NCBI RefSeq assembly: GCF_007559435.1
Contig: NZ_VMBP01000007.1
Location: 62,001-126,000 of the forward strand
Length of the DNA stretch: 64,000 nt
From: Ancylobacter moscoviensis
GTDB lineage: Bacteria; Pseudomonadota; Alphaproteobacteria; Rhizobiales; Xanthobacteraceae
Direction: 5' to 3'
This document shows, one piece after another, positions 36,990 through 44,311 of this stretch. Position numbers and translations under genes: made by a program. Position 1 is the stretch's first letter, and every line of letters starts with the position of its first letter. A model generated the notes under the pieces. That model was not told the DNA's origin and did no database searches. It saw nothing but the letters and a program-made list of their open reading frames with translations.

Positions 36990-37029
36990 GGCTCAGCTCC
37001 TCAGCTCGTTGCCCGACCACGAAGTCGCT

Positions 37030-37087
37030 CCGTGGCGCTTTAGCGTTGGTGTCGCGGTGCAAGCTGCCGGGTGTCAAATCCCGCGAT
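37030..37087 (-). promoter_or_regulatory. SAM-II riboswitch upstream of metNIQ
   Basis: Read on the minus strand: P1 5' strand TCGCGG (37081-37086), the conserved GATTTG loop, CAGCTTGCA, P1 3' strand CCGCGA (37052-37057), and the conserved CGCTAAAG (37038-37045) that forms the pseudoknot. Order and spacing match the SAM-II aptamer of alphaproteobacterial methionine genes. High SAM would close the pseudoknot and lower expression of the downstream small ORF and metNIQ, usually at translation initiation. Confidence 0.8.
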
Positions 37088-37117
37088 CCAGCGACACGGG
37101 TGCCTCCGGATCAGCGA

Positions 37118-37145
37118 CATGTAGCAGGTCGGCATCAGAAGTCAA
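37118..37145 (-). promoter_or_regulatory. probable promoter of the metNIQ transcript
   Basis: On the minus strand TTGACT (37140-37145) and TACATG (37118-37123) are spaced by 16 bases and would start transcription about 25 bases before the SAM-II aptamer. That geometry supports both calls. Confidence 0.5.
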
Positions 37146-37161
37146 CCAAGATAGTAGATTA

Positions 37162-37184
37162 TTGTGCGGCCGGCACGTGCACAA
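37162..37184. promoter_or_regulatory. inverted repeat TTGTGC-N11-GCACAA between divergent met genes
   Basis: Perfect 6-base arms lie just upstream of the metNIQ promoter, in the region shared with the divergent metQ copy 2. A second inverted repeat, TCTAGT-N13-ACTAGA (37217-37241), lies nearer metQ copy 2. Both are operator-like, but no regulator can be named. Confidence 0.35.
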
Positions 37185-37311
37185 TCTGTGCTCATTGCGC
37201 ATAACAAATATGCATGTCTAGTATTCCATAAAGTCACTAGATAATTTCGCCGGCTCCCGCCTTGCTGGGGCAATCGGCGCCGTGCGCCTTCGTGATTCAG
37301 GAGTAGAACCC

Positions 37312-38115
37312 ATGACCGCCCTGTCCAACCGCTGGCTCGGCGCCGCCCTCGGCGCGGTGCTGGCCGCCGCGGCCTTCTTTCCCGCCCACGCCGCCGACAA
37401 GATCAAGCTCGGCGTCATCGGCGGCGACGAGGAGGAACTCGCCGAGGTGGTGAAGAAGGTCGCCGCCAAGGATGGCCTCGACATCGAGATCGTCGCCTTC
37501 TCCGACTACACGCTGCCCAACGAGGCGCTCTCGCGCGGCGATCTCGACGCCAACGCCTTCCAGCACAAACCCTATCTCGATTCGCAGATCGCCAATCGCG
37601 GCTACAAGATCGTGCCGGCGGGCTTCACCATCGTCGAGCCGATCGGCTTCTATTCGGTGAAGTTCAAGGATTTCAAATCCCTGCCCGAGGGCGCGCAGAT
37701 CGGCATCCCGAACGATCCGTCGAATGGCGGGCGCGCGCTGAATCTGCTGGCGGACAACGGCCTCATTAAGCTGGCGCCCGGCAAGGGCCTGCTGCCGACC
37801 GTTCTCGACGTCACTGAGAACCCGAAGAAGGTGAAGTTCCACGAGCTCGACGCCGCGCTGCTGCCCAAGCAGCTTCCCGACCTCGACGGCGCGGTGATCA
37901 ACACCAACTACGCGCTCGCCGCCAAGCTGGACCCGCGCAAGGACGCGCTGGTGCAGGAGAGCCGGACCAACAATCCCTACGGCAATTTCGTCGCCGTGCG
38001 CGCCGGCGAGGAGAGCAAGCCGGTCATCGTCAAGCTGGTGAAAGCGTACCAGTCCGACGCGGTGAAGGACTTCCTCGACACCCGCTTCAAGGGCGCCATC
38101 CTTCCCGCCTGGTGA
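37312..38115 (+). CDS. metQ: MetQ/NlpA-family ABC substrate-binding protein (copy 2)
   Basis: A 267-aa paralogue of the binding protein at 34006, transcribed divergently from metNIQ. It has a Sec signal ending FFPAHA-ADKIKLG without a lipobox Cys. Family marks are IVAFSDYTLPNEALSRGDLD, AFQHKPYLDSQIANRGYKIV, IGIPNDPSNGGRALNLLADN and AVINTNYALAAKLDP. CAGGAG precedes the ATG at 37312. With no second MetNI set nearby it probably feeds the same importer, giving it a second ligand range. Confidence 0.88.
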   Translation: MTALSNRWLGAALGAVLAAAAFFPAHAADKIKLGVIGGDEEELAEVVKKVAAKDGLDIEIVAFSDYTLPNEALSRGDLDANAFQHKPYLDSQIANRGYKIVPAGFTIVEPIGFYSVKFKDFKSLPEGAQIGIPNDPSNGGRALNLLADNGLIKLAPGKGLLPTVLDVTENPKKVKFHELDAALLPKQLPDLDGAVINTNYALAAKLDPRKDALVQESRTNNPYGNFVAVRAGEESKPVIVKLVKAYQSDAVKDFLDTRFKGAILPAW

Positions 38116-38140
38116 GGTCTGGAGTGAGCTTCAAGGGTTA

Positions 38141-38163
38141 TTGTCTATTTTTTATATAGACTA
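38141..38163 (+). promoter_or_regulatory. palindromic element, copy b (upstream of the sulfurtransferase)
   Basis: TTGTCTAT-TTTTTAT-ATAGACTA: arms GTCTAT (38143-38148) and ATAGAC (38156-38161) are perfect, with a 7-base spacer. TTGACA follows immediately at 38164-38169 and could be a -35 box, so the element would overlap or abut RNA polymerase. It ends about 90 bases before the sulfurtransferase start. Confidence 0.6.
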
Positions 38164-38253
38164 TTGACACGATGCCTTACCCAAGGTGAAGTTTCTCGTC
38201 CTTTTCATCACGCCGCCCGCTCCGGCGGGCGGCTTCAAGGCGGGGATTCTCTC

Positions 38254-39225
38254 ATGTCATCGAGCCGTATCAGCGGCATCTTCGTCCGTGGCCGCCGGTC
38301 GTTCGCCGCGCTGACCGTCGCGGGTCTGGCGGTGGCGGGCGGGGCCTTCGCGGCGCCGGCGGCGGCCCAGGAGGGGCCGCTCGTCGATGTCGGGTGGCTT
38401 TCCGAAAACCTCGAGAACCCCAAGGTGCGGGTCTTCGAGGTGAGCGTCGATCCCGGCGTCTACGAGCGCGGCCACATTCCCGGCGCCGTCAACATCAGCT
38501 GGCACACCGATCTCGTCGATCCGGTGAAGCGCGACATCGTCAGCCCGGCGAAATTCGAGGAACTGCTGGAAAAGGCCGGCGTCACCAAGGACACCACCAT
38601 CGTCCTCTACGGCGACAACAACAACTGGTTCGCGGCCTGGGGCGCCTGGGTGTTCAACCAGTATGGCCTCGGCGATCAGGTGAAGCTGCTCGACGGCGGG
38701 CGCAAGCTTTGGGAGAAGCAGGCCCTTCCGCTCGACACCAAGGCGCCGAGCTTCGCCAGCTCCGACCTCACGCTGCCGCCGGCCAAGCCGGAACTGCGCG
38801 CCCGCCTCGCCGATGTGCTGGAGACGGTCGACGGCAAGAAGAACGCGGTGATCGTCGATATCCGCTCGGCGGACGAATATTCCGGCAAGCTGTTCGCGCC
38901 GGAAGGCTCGAAGGAGCTGTCCATCCGCGCCGGCCACGTGCCGGGCGCGAAGAACGTGACGTGGTCGAAGGCGGTCGATCCCGAGACCGGCAAGTTCAAG
39001 TCGAAGGAAGAGCTCAGGAAGCTCTATGCCGACGCGGGCGTCGATGGCTCGAAGCCGGTCATCGTCTATTGCCGCATCGGCGAGCGCTCCAGCCACACCT
39101 GGTACGCGCTCTCGCGCATCCTCGGCTACGAGGTGAAGAACTATGACGGCTCGTGGACCGAGTACGGCAACTCGGTCGGCGTGCCGGTGGTGAATCTTGC
39201 TGGCACGGTGTGGCAGGGCAAGTAA
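38254..39225 (+). CDS. exported thiosulfate/3-mercaptopyruvate-type sulfurtransferase
   Basis: A 323-aa two-domain rhodanese with an N-terminal signal sequence (FAALTVAGLAVAGGAFAAPA, cleaved near AAA-QEG), so it acts in the periplasm. The first domain is the inactive one (GHIPGAVNISWHTDLVDP). The second has VIVDIRSADEYSGK, IRAGHVPGAKNVTW and the active-site loop CRIGERSSH with the catalytic Cys; CRIGERS is closer to thiosulfate sulfurtransferases than to the CGSGVTA loop of SseA. The ATG at 38254 is used because it begins the signal peptide. It is followed by the YeeE/YedE channel, suggesting joint handling of thiosulfate-type sulfur. Confidence 0.9.
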   Translation: MSSSRISGIFVRGRRSFAALTVAGLAVAGGAFAAPAAAQEGPLVDVGWLSENLENPKVRVFEVSVDPGVYERGHIPGAVNISWHTDLVDPVKRDIVSPAKFEELLEKAGVTKDTTIVLYGDNNNWFAAWGAWVFNQYGLGDQVKLLDGGRKLWEKQALPLDTKAPSFASSDLTLPPAKPELRARLADVLETVDGKKNAVIVDIRSADEYSGKLFAPEGSKELSIRAGHVPGAKNVTWSKAVDPETGKFKSKEELRKLYADAGVDGSKPVIVYCRIGERSSHTWYALSRILGYEVKNYDGSWTEYGNSVGVPVVNLAGTVWQGK

Positions 39226-39307
39226 CGGCGACGCCGCCGAACCGGGGGCTCGGGCGGCGCACCCGGGCGGCGTCGACGGAGCGGGCAGGCGGCGCGCGGG
39301 CGCGGCG

Positions 39308-39367
39308 TGCCTGATCTCCAAGTGCCTGACGTGCATATGCCTGACGTGCGCATGCCTGTTCGTGCGT
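39308..39367 (+). repeat. 15-base tandem repeat, four units, upstream of yeeE
   Basis: Units begin TGCCTG: 39308-39322, 39323-39337, 39338-39352 and 39353-39367. Units 2 and 3 share TGCCTGACGTGC exactly. Read in the yeeE frame they give CLISK-CLTCI-CLTCA-CLFVR, rich in Cys. No start codon with a ribosome binding site clearly precedes them, so translation is uncertain. Confidence 0.7.
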
Positions 39368-39466
39368 ATTCCCTCCATCTCCTTTCGGCGCGGGACCGGT
39401 TCCCGCGCCGTTTTCGTCCGCGTCGGCCGGGACGACGTCGCGTGGACGCCCGTCCGGAATTCTCCC

Positions 39467-40660
39467 ATGCGTCCAACCGTTCTGCGTCGGTCGGCTCTCG
39501 GTCTGGCCGTGCTCATTGCCCTGGCGATCCTCGCCGGTGTGCTTCATCTGTCGGATGGCGATGCCGCCCGGCGCGGGCTGGGCCTCTCGCTGGCCTTCGG
39601 CGCGGCGTTCGGCGTGGTGCTCCAGCGCTCGCGCTTCTGCTTTTTCTGCAACACCCGCGATCTGATCGAGCAGCGTGATCCGCGCGGTGTGCTGGCGCTG
39701 CTGTTGGCGCTGGCGGTCGGCGTCGTCGGATATGCGCTGGTGATCGGCGCGTGGCTTCCGGTGCCGGCGCCCGAGCGGCTGCCGCCGGACGCGCATATCG
39801 GCCCGGTGAGCGGGGCGCTCGCGGTTGCCGCCTTCGCCTTCGGCCTCGGCATGGCGGTGTCCGGCTCCTGCATCTCGGCGCATCTCTACCGGCTGGGGGA
39901 GGGCTCGCCGACGGCACCCTTCGCGCTCGCCGGCACGGTGGCCGGCTTCGCGGCGGGGTTTCTCACCTGGAACCCGCTCTATCTCACGGTGATCTCCGAG
40001 GCGCCCGTAGTCTGGCTGCCGCACCATCTCGGCTATGCCGGCACGCTGGCGGCGAGCCTCGCGGCGCTGGCCCTGCTCGCGGCACTGAGTCTCTGGCGGG
40101 CACGGCCGCCAGTGTCCATTGCGGTGCACGGGAGCACGGGTCTCTCCGCGCTTGCCCACGCGATCTTCGTCGCGCGCTGGCCGGCGGCGGTCGCCGGGCT
40201 GGCGGTGGGGGCGATCTCGGCGGCGAGCTATCTGCGCGTCGGCCCGCTCGGGGTGACGGCGGAGATCGGCAGCCTCGCCCGCAGCGCGGCGAGTGGCTGG
40301 GGCATCCTGCCGGAGACGTTGCACGGGCTGGACGGCTTCCGCGGCTGCGCGACGGTGATCAAGCAGGCGCTGCTCTCCGAGAACGGGCTGTTCGTGCTCG
40401 GGCTCGTCGGGGCGAGCTTCGCCTCGGCGCTGGTCGCGGGACAGTTCACGCCGCGCCGGCCGCGCGGGCGCGATGTCGTGGCCGGTCTCGCCGGCGGGCT
40501 GCTGATGGGATGGGGAGCGATGATGGCGCTCGGCTGCACGGTCGGGGTGCTGCTGTCCGGCATCCATGCCGGGGCGCTGTCGGGATGGGTCTTCCTAGCC
40601 GCCGCCTTCGTCGGGCTGCTCGCGGGACTGCCGCTGCGCCGGCGGCTGGCGGCGGGCTGA
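39467..40660 (+). CDS. YeeE/YedE-family thiosulfate-type transporter
   Basis: A 397-aa inner-membrane protein with about nine to ten helices. The family's conserved cysteine positions are visible: QRSRFCFFCNTRD near residue 48, GMAVSGSCISAHLYRLGEGS near 130, GFRGCATVIKQALLSENGLF near 290, and GWGAMMALGCTVGVLLSG near 350. YeeE (TsuA) imports thiosulfate by passing it between such cysteines. ATG 39467 (MRPTVLRRSALGL) is the best start. The partner sulfur carrier YeeD (TusA-like) is not present, but an exported sulfurtransferase gene precedes it. Confidence 0.88.
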   Translation: MRPTVLRRSALGLAVLIALAILAGVLHLSDGDAARRGLGLSLAFGAAFGVVLQRSRFCFFCNTRDLIEQRDPRGVLALLLALAVGVVGYALVIGAWLPVPAPERLPPDAHIGPVSGALAVAAFAFGLGMAVSGSCISAHLYRLGEGSPTAPFALAGTVAGFAAGFLTWNPLYLTVISEAPVVWLPHHLGYAGTLAASLAALALLAALSLWRARPPVSIAVHGSTGLSALAHAIFVARWPAAVAGLAVGAISAASYLRVGPLGVTAEIGSLARSAASGWGILPETLHGLDGFRGCATVIKQALLSENGLFVLGLVGASFASALVAGQFTPRRPRGRDVVAGLAGGLLMGWGAMMALGCTVGVLLSGIHAGALSGWVFLAAAFVGLLAGLPLRRRLAAG

Positions 40661-40751
40661 AATGCCGCCCCGGCAGCCACGCGCAGGCGCGGCCACCGGG
40701 AGCCTTCATGAAGATCAGGGCCTGCGCCAGACCCCTGTCTCAGGAGCTGCC

Positions 40752-42092
40752 TCAGGACTTGGCATTGGGCGAGGGGCCGAAGAAGTTGATCTTGTAGTGG
40801 TCGCGGTACTCCGCCGTCACCGCCTCCCACTCGCCATTGGTCTTCGCGTCGAGATAGGCCTTCGGATAGGTCCAGCCGTCCGGCTTGGGAATGCCGGCCC
40901 ATTCCTGGTCGATGTCGAGCGGGAAGATTTCGGCCTGGGGATCCCAGTCGGTAGGGTGCAGAACCTTGGAGAGCCGGCGGTAGTCGAAGGGCTCGACCCC
41001 GTCATTGTCGACATAGCGCTTCAGGTAGACGTCGACATTGTCGCGCGTGGTGGTGACGGAGCGCCAGTAGAGCAGGCGCTCGGCGGCGCGGGGCTTCCAT
41101 CCATGCGTGACGTCGTAGAGCCGGGCGGTGAAGAAGGCGCCGAAATAGGCCGGGCTGTTCGCGCTGGTGGCGAGCTGCGTGCCCTGGACGATCGCCCGCG
41201 CGCCCTCGCTCGTGCCGTCGGCGCCGACCACGAGGACATCCGTGCCGGGCTGCAGCCCGGCGCTGCGCAGGGCCGCGATCACCCCCTGCGCCACGTCGTC
41301 GTTCTGCGCCACGACGCCGACGATGTTCTTGTGCCGGGCCAGCAGGTCCTCGGTCACCTTGAGCGAGTCCTCGCGGTTGAAATTGCCGGGCAGCTGGCCG
41401 ACCAGCCTGGTCTTCGGGAAGTCCTTGAAGGCGTCGTCGCGTCCGCGGCTGCGCACCGTGTCGGTGGAGAAGCCCGGCACGCCGGTGACGGCGACGATGT
41501 CGCCGCCGCCGAAGTCCTTCGTGACGGTCTCCAGCAGCTTGGCGGTGACGCCGCGATGGGCCGAGAATTCCTCGGGGACGGCGTAGAGCGTGTAATAGTC
41601 GCTGGCGTCGAACGGCGTGAACCACGGCAGCGTGGCCCAGACATTGGCGAAATACACCTGATTGTCCTGCGAGAGCTGGGCGATGCGCTTGAGCGCGCTG
41701 CCGTCCGAGGCATGCAGGATGATGCCGCCGGAGCCGATGGTCGCCTGCTGCTCGAACTGGTTGAGCTGGCGCTGACTGTCGAATTGCCCGTCGAGGAAGG
41801 TGTAGCCGAGGCCCAGCGCCTTGCTGGCGGCCTCGATCGCCTTGCTCGCCTGGATCATGTACTCGACGCGCGAGGTCCAGGCGAGATAGGCCAGCTTGCC
41901 GTCCGGCGACGCCACGGCGACCGAGGGCAGCCCGGCGATGCCGGCCGTGGCGCCGGCGATGGCTCCCGCCGAGGCGAGGGCCAGGAAGTCGCGCCGCGAG
42001 ACACCGTGGGTGTCGAGGCGTTCGAGGTGTTCATCGACCACCTTCCTGTTTTCGAAATCGGGAAACCGCGTGGGATCTATCGACCGGGACAT
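40752..42092 (-). CDS. RbsB-like substrate-binding protein, Tat-exported (paralogue 1)
   Basis: A 446-aa periplasmic binding protein of the sugar/RbsB type with a twin-arginine signal (HGVSRRDFLALASAG). The ligand-binding domain shows DSQRQLNQFEQQ, VGVVAQNDDVAQGVIAALRS and VLVVGADGTSEGARAI. After residue 310 it has an extension of about 120 residues with KVLHPTDWDPQAEIFPLDID and a PKPDGWTYP segment, absent from ordinary RbsB proteins and shared with the proteins at 55173 and 56589. It lies apart from any permease gene and has its own palindromic element 28 bases upstream. Probably it delivers an organosulfur ligand to one of the two ribose-type transporters. Confidence 0.85.
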   Translation of the reverse strand: MSRSIDPTRFPDFENRKVVDEHLERLDTHGVSRRDFLALASAGAIAGATAGIAGLPSVAVASPDGKLAYLAWTSRVEYMIQASKAIEAASKALGLGYTFLDGQFDSQRQLNQFEQQATIGSGGIILHASDGSALKRIAQLSQDNQVYFANVWATLPWFTPFDASDYYTLYAVPEEFSAHRGVTAKLLETVTKDFGGGDIVAVTGVPGFSTDTVRSRGRDDAFKDFPKTRLVGQLPGNFNREDSLKVTEDLLARHKNIVGVVAQNDDVAQGVIAALRSAGLQPGTDVLVVGADGTSEGARAIVQGTQLATSANSPAYFGAFFTARLYDVTHGWKPRAAERLLYWRSVTTTRDNVDVYLKRYVDNDGVEPFDYRRLSKVLHPTDWDPQAEIFPLDIDQEWAGIPKPDGWTYPKAYLDAKTNGEWEAVTAEYRDHYKINFFGPSPNAKS

Positions 42093-42120
42093 TTCACTCC
42101 ACCTTGCTCAGATATACATA

Positions 42121-42143
42121 TAGTCTATCGTATAAATAGATAA
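42121..42143 (-). promoter_or_regulatory. palindromic element, copy c (upstream of binding protein 40752)
   Basis: TAGTCTAT-CGTATAA-ATAGATAA on the plus strand: GTCTAT (42123-42128), 7-base spacer, ATAGAT (42136-42141). Five of six arm positions pair, and the layout is identical to copy b. It begins 28 bases before the start codon at 42092. Confidence 0.6.
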
Positions 42144-42235
42144 TTTAGGGAGCAAGCGGAATGTAACGATGGCGCCGGAGATCGGACGAACGTGCGAAAT
42201 AGAGGGAGCCCGTTACCGGCGGCGCTCCGCGTGAT

Positions 42236-43018
42236 TCAGCGCTTCGCCGCGAGCACGGCGTCGGCGACCTCGACGAAGCCGTCCCCGCCCGGTCCGCGCG
42301 TGATCCATCGGGGCGCCTTCGGAATCTCGGCGAGATAGTTTCGCACCGTGCTGACGCCGAAGCTGTGCTCGAAAAAGCTGAACATCGGCGCGTCGTTCGT
42401 CGAATCGCCGACATAGGCCACCGCCCGGCGGTCGGCCTCGATGGCAAGGCCGTAGCGGCTTTCCAGAAACCGGCGGGCCGCAGCCAGCTTGTCGTAGCCG
42501 CCGAGCCAGCCGAGCACCCAGAGATTGTTCACGGTGACGTCCGCTCCCTCCCGGCGGAGGAGATCGACGATGTCTGCACGCTGCTGCGGGTCGTCGGGCT
42601 GGGCGAAGGCGATGCTGGTCACACGGAAAGGCTGGTCCTCGGCGAAGCGCGCCGTCGGCAGAGCCGCCTGCACGCGCGCGGCGATCCGCTCCAGTTCCCG
42701 CGTCACGCGCTGGCGCTCCTCGGGCGGATGCCAGAAATGGCGGCGGAGACCGTGGCCGTCTTCGTCCCGCTGGAAGAAAAAGCCGCCATTCTCGCCGATG
42801 ACGCCGTCCACCGGCCACATCCTCGCCATCTGGTCGCACCAGCCGGCAGGCGCCGCCGTCACCGGGATCACCTTCACCCCCGCCGCCTGAAGCCGTTCGA
42901 GCGCGGCATAGGTCCGCGCGCTCAGGCGGCCGTGGAAGGTGAGCGTCTCGTCCATGTCCGTCAGCACGAAGCCGACCTCGGCAAACTCTCCGGCTCCGGC
43001 GCTGTCGATGGGCAGCAT
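42236..43018 (-). CDS. HAD-IIB phosphatase, mannosyl-3-phosphoglycerate phosphatase-like
   Basis: A 260-aa cytoplasmic HAD hydrolase with a type-IIB cap. Motif I is VLTDMDETLT (nucleophile Asp and +2 Asp), motif II lies in VIPVTAAPAGWCDQMARMW, the cap contains GVIGENGGFFFQRDEDG, and motif IV is AYVGDSTNDAPMF. The fold suits small sugar-phosphate or phosphoglycerate substrates. ATG 43018 is chosen for its GGAAGGAAAG ribosome binding site; ATG 43039 is also in frame. It lies in the oxidoreductase operon, 38 bases after the SfnB-like gene, with no obvious tie to sulfur chemistry. Confidence 0.82.
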   Translation of the reverse strand: MLPIDSAGAGEFAEVGFVLTDMDETLTFHGRLSARTYAALERLQAAGVKVIPVTAAPAGWCDQMARMWPVDGVIGENGGFFFQRDEDGHGLRRHFWHPPEERQRVTRELERIAARVQAALPTARFAEDQPFRVTSIAFAQPDDPQQRADIVDLLRREGADVTVNNLWVLGWLGGYDKLAAARRFLESRYGLAIEADRRAVAYVGDSTNDAPMFSFFEHSFGVSTVRNYLAEIPKAPRWITRGPGGDGFVEVADAVLAAKR

Positions 43019-43056
43019 GTCCGTCTTTCCTTCCCCCATGAATTGGACGCGGGAAG

Positions 43057-44286
43057 CTACACGCGGCCGATCCGCCACGACTGGGGCGGGAGCGTGCCGT
43101 TCACCGCGAAGTCGCCGACGATGCGGTCCTTGTAGATACGTGGATTGTGCGAGGCGAGGGTGCGGGCATTGCGCCAGTGCCGGTCGAGCCCGGCGCTGCG
43201 CAGCGTCGCCGAGGCGCCGAGCGCGTCGAACAGCACGGTCGTGGCGTTGAAGACGAGGTCGGTGATCACGCTGACGGACTGGGCGGATTCGAGCTCGGCG
43301 ACGGCCAGCGCGGCCGGATCGAGCGTGGCCTTCCCGTCGCCGGAGTTCGCTGCCCGCTCCACCGCCTCCGCCACCCTGGTGACGATGGCTCCCGCCGCAT
43401 AGGCGGCGCCACGAACGCGTCCGACCACCTGCAGCACCTGCGGGTCGAGCCGGGGCAGGGGGCCGGCGGCGTGGGAGTAGCTGCGCTGGCGCCGGGCGAC
43501 GGCCTCGGCGACGTCGCGCGCCGCCGCCCGCGCGATGCCGGCCAGCGTCGACAGGTGGACGAGTTGGTAGAAAGGCAGCGTGTAGCCAAAGATCGAGGCG
43601 TCCTCGACCAGATCGGCATCCTGCACGTCCACCTCGTCGAAGAGCGCGGTGCCGCTCGCGGTCAGCGTCTGGCCGAAGCCGTCCCAGTCGTCCACCACCT
43701 GCACGCCGGGCGCGTCGCGGCGCACCACCGCCGTCACCGAGCCGCCATCCTCGGCGCGGGTGGTGGCGACGTGGATCCATTCGGCGTAGAGCGAGCCGGT
43801 GGTGTAGAACTTGCGGCCGGCGATCCGCCAATGGTCCTCGTGACGGCGCAGCGTCGTCTCGAACGCCGCCTGGGCCGCGTCTCCCGCCTCGCTGCGGGCG
43901 CTGCCGGCGGTCTCGCCGCGCGCCAGACGCGGCAGCCATATCTCGCGCCGCCCCGGCACGTCGGTGCGGATGATCTCCTCGACGAAGCCGAAATGCGCCC
44001 GCAGCGCCTGCGTGAGGTTGGAATCGGCGGCGGAGAGCTCGATCAGCAGGTTGAAGAATTCCGGCAGGCTCGCGTCCGCGCCGCCTTCGGCCTCCGGCAG
44101 GCGCACGGCGGTGAAGCCGGCTTCCTTCAGCCAGCCGATCTCGGCATGGGGCAGCGTGCGGCTGCGCTCGCGCTCGGTCGCATTTGCCCGGATGCGCTCG
44201 AAGAGCGGGCGGAACCGCGCCGCCAGGGTCTCGTAGCGCGGGCTCGGTCCGGCGCCCCAGGCCTGTTCGATCTGCGTCGCTGTCAT
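43057..44286 (-). CDS. acyl-CoA-dehydrogenase-fold flavin monooxygenase (SfnB/DszC-like)
   Basis: A 409-aa protein with the acyl-CoA dehydrogenase fold but features of the SfnB/DszC group that uses reduced FMN to oxygenate sulfur compounds. Seen: LKEAGFTAVRLPEAEGGADA in the N-terminal helices, HWRIAGRKFYTTGSLYAEWI in the middle beta domain, and a C-terminal RHWRNARTLASHNPRIYKDR segment typical of this group. The normal acyl-CoA dehydrogenase catalytic Glu region is not obvious. It is flanked by an NtaA/DszA-type monooxygenase and shares the operon of a ribose-type transporter. ATG 44286 follows AGAGA; ATG 44301 is alternative. Confidence 0.85.
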   Translation of the reverse strand: MTATQIEQAWGAGPSPRYETLAARFRPLFERIRANATERERSRTLPHAEIGWLKEAGFTAVRLPEAEGGADASLPEFFNLLIELSAADSNLTQALRAHFGFVEEIIRTDVPGRREIWLPRLARGETAGSARSEAGDAAQAAFETTLRRHEDHWRIAGRKFYTTGSLYAEWIHVATTRAEDGGSVTAVVRRDAPGVQVVDDWDGFGQTLTASGTALFDEVDVQDADLVEDASIFGYTLPFYQLVHLSTLAGIARAAARDVAEAVARRQRSYSHAAGPLPRLDPQVLQVVGRVRGAAYAAGAIVTRVAEAVERAANSGDGKATLDPAALAVAELESAQSVSVITDLVFNATTVLFDALGASATLRSAGLDRHWRNARTLASHNPRIYKDRIVGDFAVNGTLPPQSWRIGRV

Positions 44287-44311
44287 CGTGTCATCTCTCA
44301 TGTGATCGGGG

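Noticed and set aside
36880-37077. A minus-strand frame of 65 codons covering the met leader and ending ATGA with the small ORF
   Set aside because: It crosses the SAM-II aptamer and the better-supported Cys-Cys leader ORF, and its sequence shows no family. It could still be translated from an internal GTG, so it is noted in the leader entry.
37146-37311. A second riboswitch upstream of the divergent metQ
   Set aside because: No GATTTG...CTTGCA...GCTAAA order on the plus strand; only inverted repeats are present.
39307-39678. A plus-strand 123-codon frame beginning MPDLQVPDVHMPDVRMP
   Set aside because: It is an off-frame reading of the 15-base repeat followed by an Arg-rich shadow of yeeE.
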